A stretch of DNA of 12,960 bases from an uncultured Collinsella sp. (GTDB lineage Bacteria > Actinomycetota > Coriobacteriia > Coriobacteriales > Coriobacteriaceae). The position numbers were made by a program, and so were the translations under genes. Location of the stretch: NCBI GenBank assembly GCA_902490445.1, contig CABUDZ010000059.1, positions 1-12,960 on the forward strand, in the 5' to 3' direction. Within the stretch, counting starts at the first letter, position 1, and every line of letters starts with the position of its first letter. This document shows, one piece after another, positions 12,906 through 12,960 of the stretch. The notes below the pieces were generated by a model, which saw only the letters and a list, made by a program, of their open reading frames with translations, made no database searches and was not told the DNA's origin.

Positions 12906-12960
12906 TGAACTGCCTCCCATTTCTTGGACACAAGAAATGGGAGGCTTTTTTATGGCTGGA
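12906..12960 (+). mobile_element. Left end of an IS3-family (IS150-group-like) insertion sequence, cut by the window
   Basis: From 12906 the sequence reads TGAACTGCCTCCCATTTCTT and then GGACA. It follows the terminal-repeat pattern of IS150-type elements, TG-ACTG-CCCATTT-TTGGAC, as recalled from known examples. After a hairpin, an ATG at 12952 preceded by GGGAGG at seven bases begins an open frame (Met-Ala-Gly) that would be the first transposase ORF. Only three codons are inside the window, so the transposase itself cannot be seen. Confidence 0.5.
12912..12951 (+). terminator. Strong hairpin plus T-tract at the insertion-sequence end
   Basis: GCCTCCCATTTCTTG (12912-12926) pairs perfectly with CAAGAAATGGGAGGC (12931-12945) around a four-base loop, followed by TTTTTT. 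It has the form of a rho-independent terminator for transcripts entering from the LysR side. It also pairs the GGGAGG ribosome-binding site of the frame at 12952. Confidence 0.75.

Overview
The window looks like part of a chromosome from a gut actinobacterium of the class Coriobacteriia, and a Collinsella-like organism is the best guess. The reasons are the GC-rich, C/G-ending codon use, the gene content (Ula-type PTS, transaldolase-like enzymes, OFA-type transporter) and the remains of an Avd/lectin-type cassette. The genus is an inference. No rRNA, tRNA or CRISPR array was seen.

Left part (1-5143): a DeoR-family repressor (minus strand, cut by the window edge) faces a plus-strand sugar operon. 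The operon encodes a short transaldolase/fructose-6-phosphate-aldolase-family enzyme and the IIA, IIB and IIC parts of an ascorbate/galactitol-superfamily (UlaA-type) phosphotransferase system. It ends at a strong terminator. The 349-base gap between regulator and operon holds four copies of a GCTTTYGAWA element and a TTTCG/CGAAA palindrome, which are probable operators. A second transaldolase paralogue, about 81% identical by hand alignment, follows as a single gene. Its upstream region differs and carries a GGCAAAA-ACG-TTTTGCC palindrome, so the two copies are probably controlled separately.

Middle (5144-6028): a stretch of about 885 bases with no intact gene. After a long GC-rich hairpin it holds two decayed coding remnants joined by a TAATG stop/start overlap. 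The first is the C-terminal end of a lectin-fold protein with a WxLRSP...SDGxV pattern, typical of variable regions in diversity-generating retroelement (DGR) targets. The second is a frameshifted Avd-like four-helix-bundle gene. This is most simply read as the scar of a DGR-type target-avd cassette. No reverse transcriptase or template repeat is visible here.

Right part (6029-12804): tex (transcription/RNA-binding accessory factor, minus strand), then an apparent minus-strand catabolic operon made of a short-chain dehydrogenase, an OFA-type MFS transporter and a Gfo/Idh/MocA oxidoreductase. It ends at a terminator just upstream of tex. A divergent LysR-type regulator probably controls it. 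The likely logic is import of a small carboxylated or polyhydroxy substrate by the MFS protein and its oxidation by two NAD(P)-dependent dehydrogenases. The substrate cannot be named from sequence.

Right edge (12805-12960): a long inverted repeat follows the LysR gene. Next to it, at 12906, is a sequence matching the terminal inverted repeat of IS3-family (IS150-group) insertion sequences. A hairpin there buries the ribosome-binding site of a reading frame starting at 12952. The window stops a few codons into this element.
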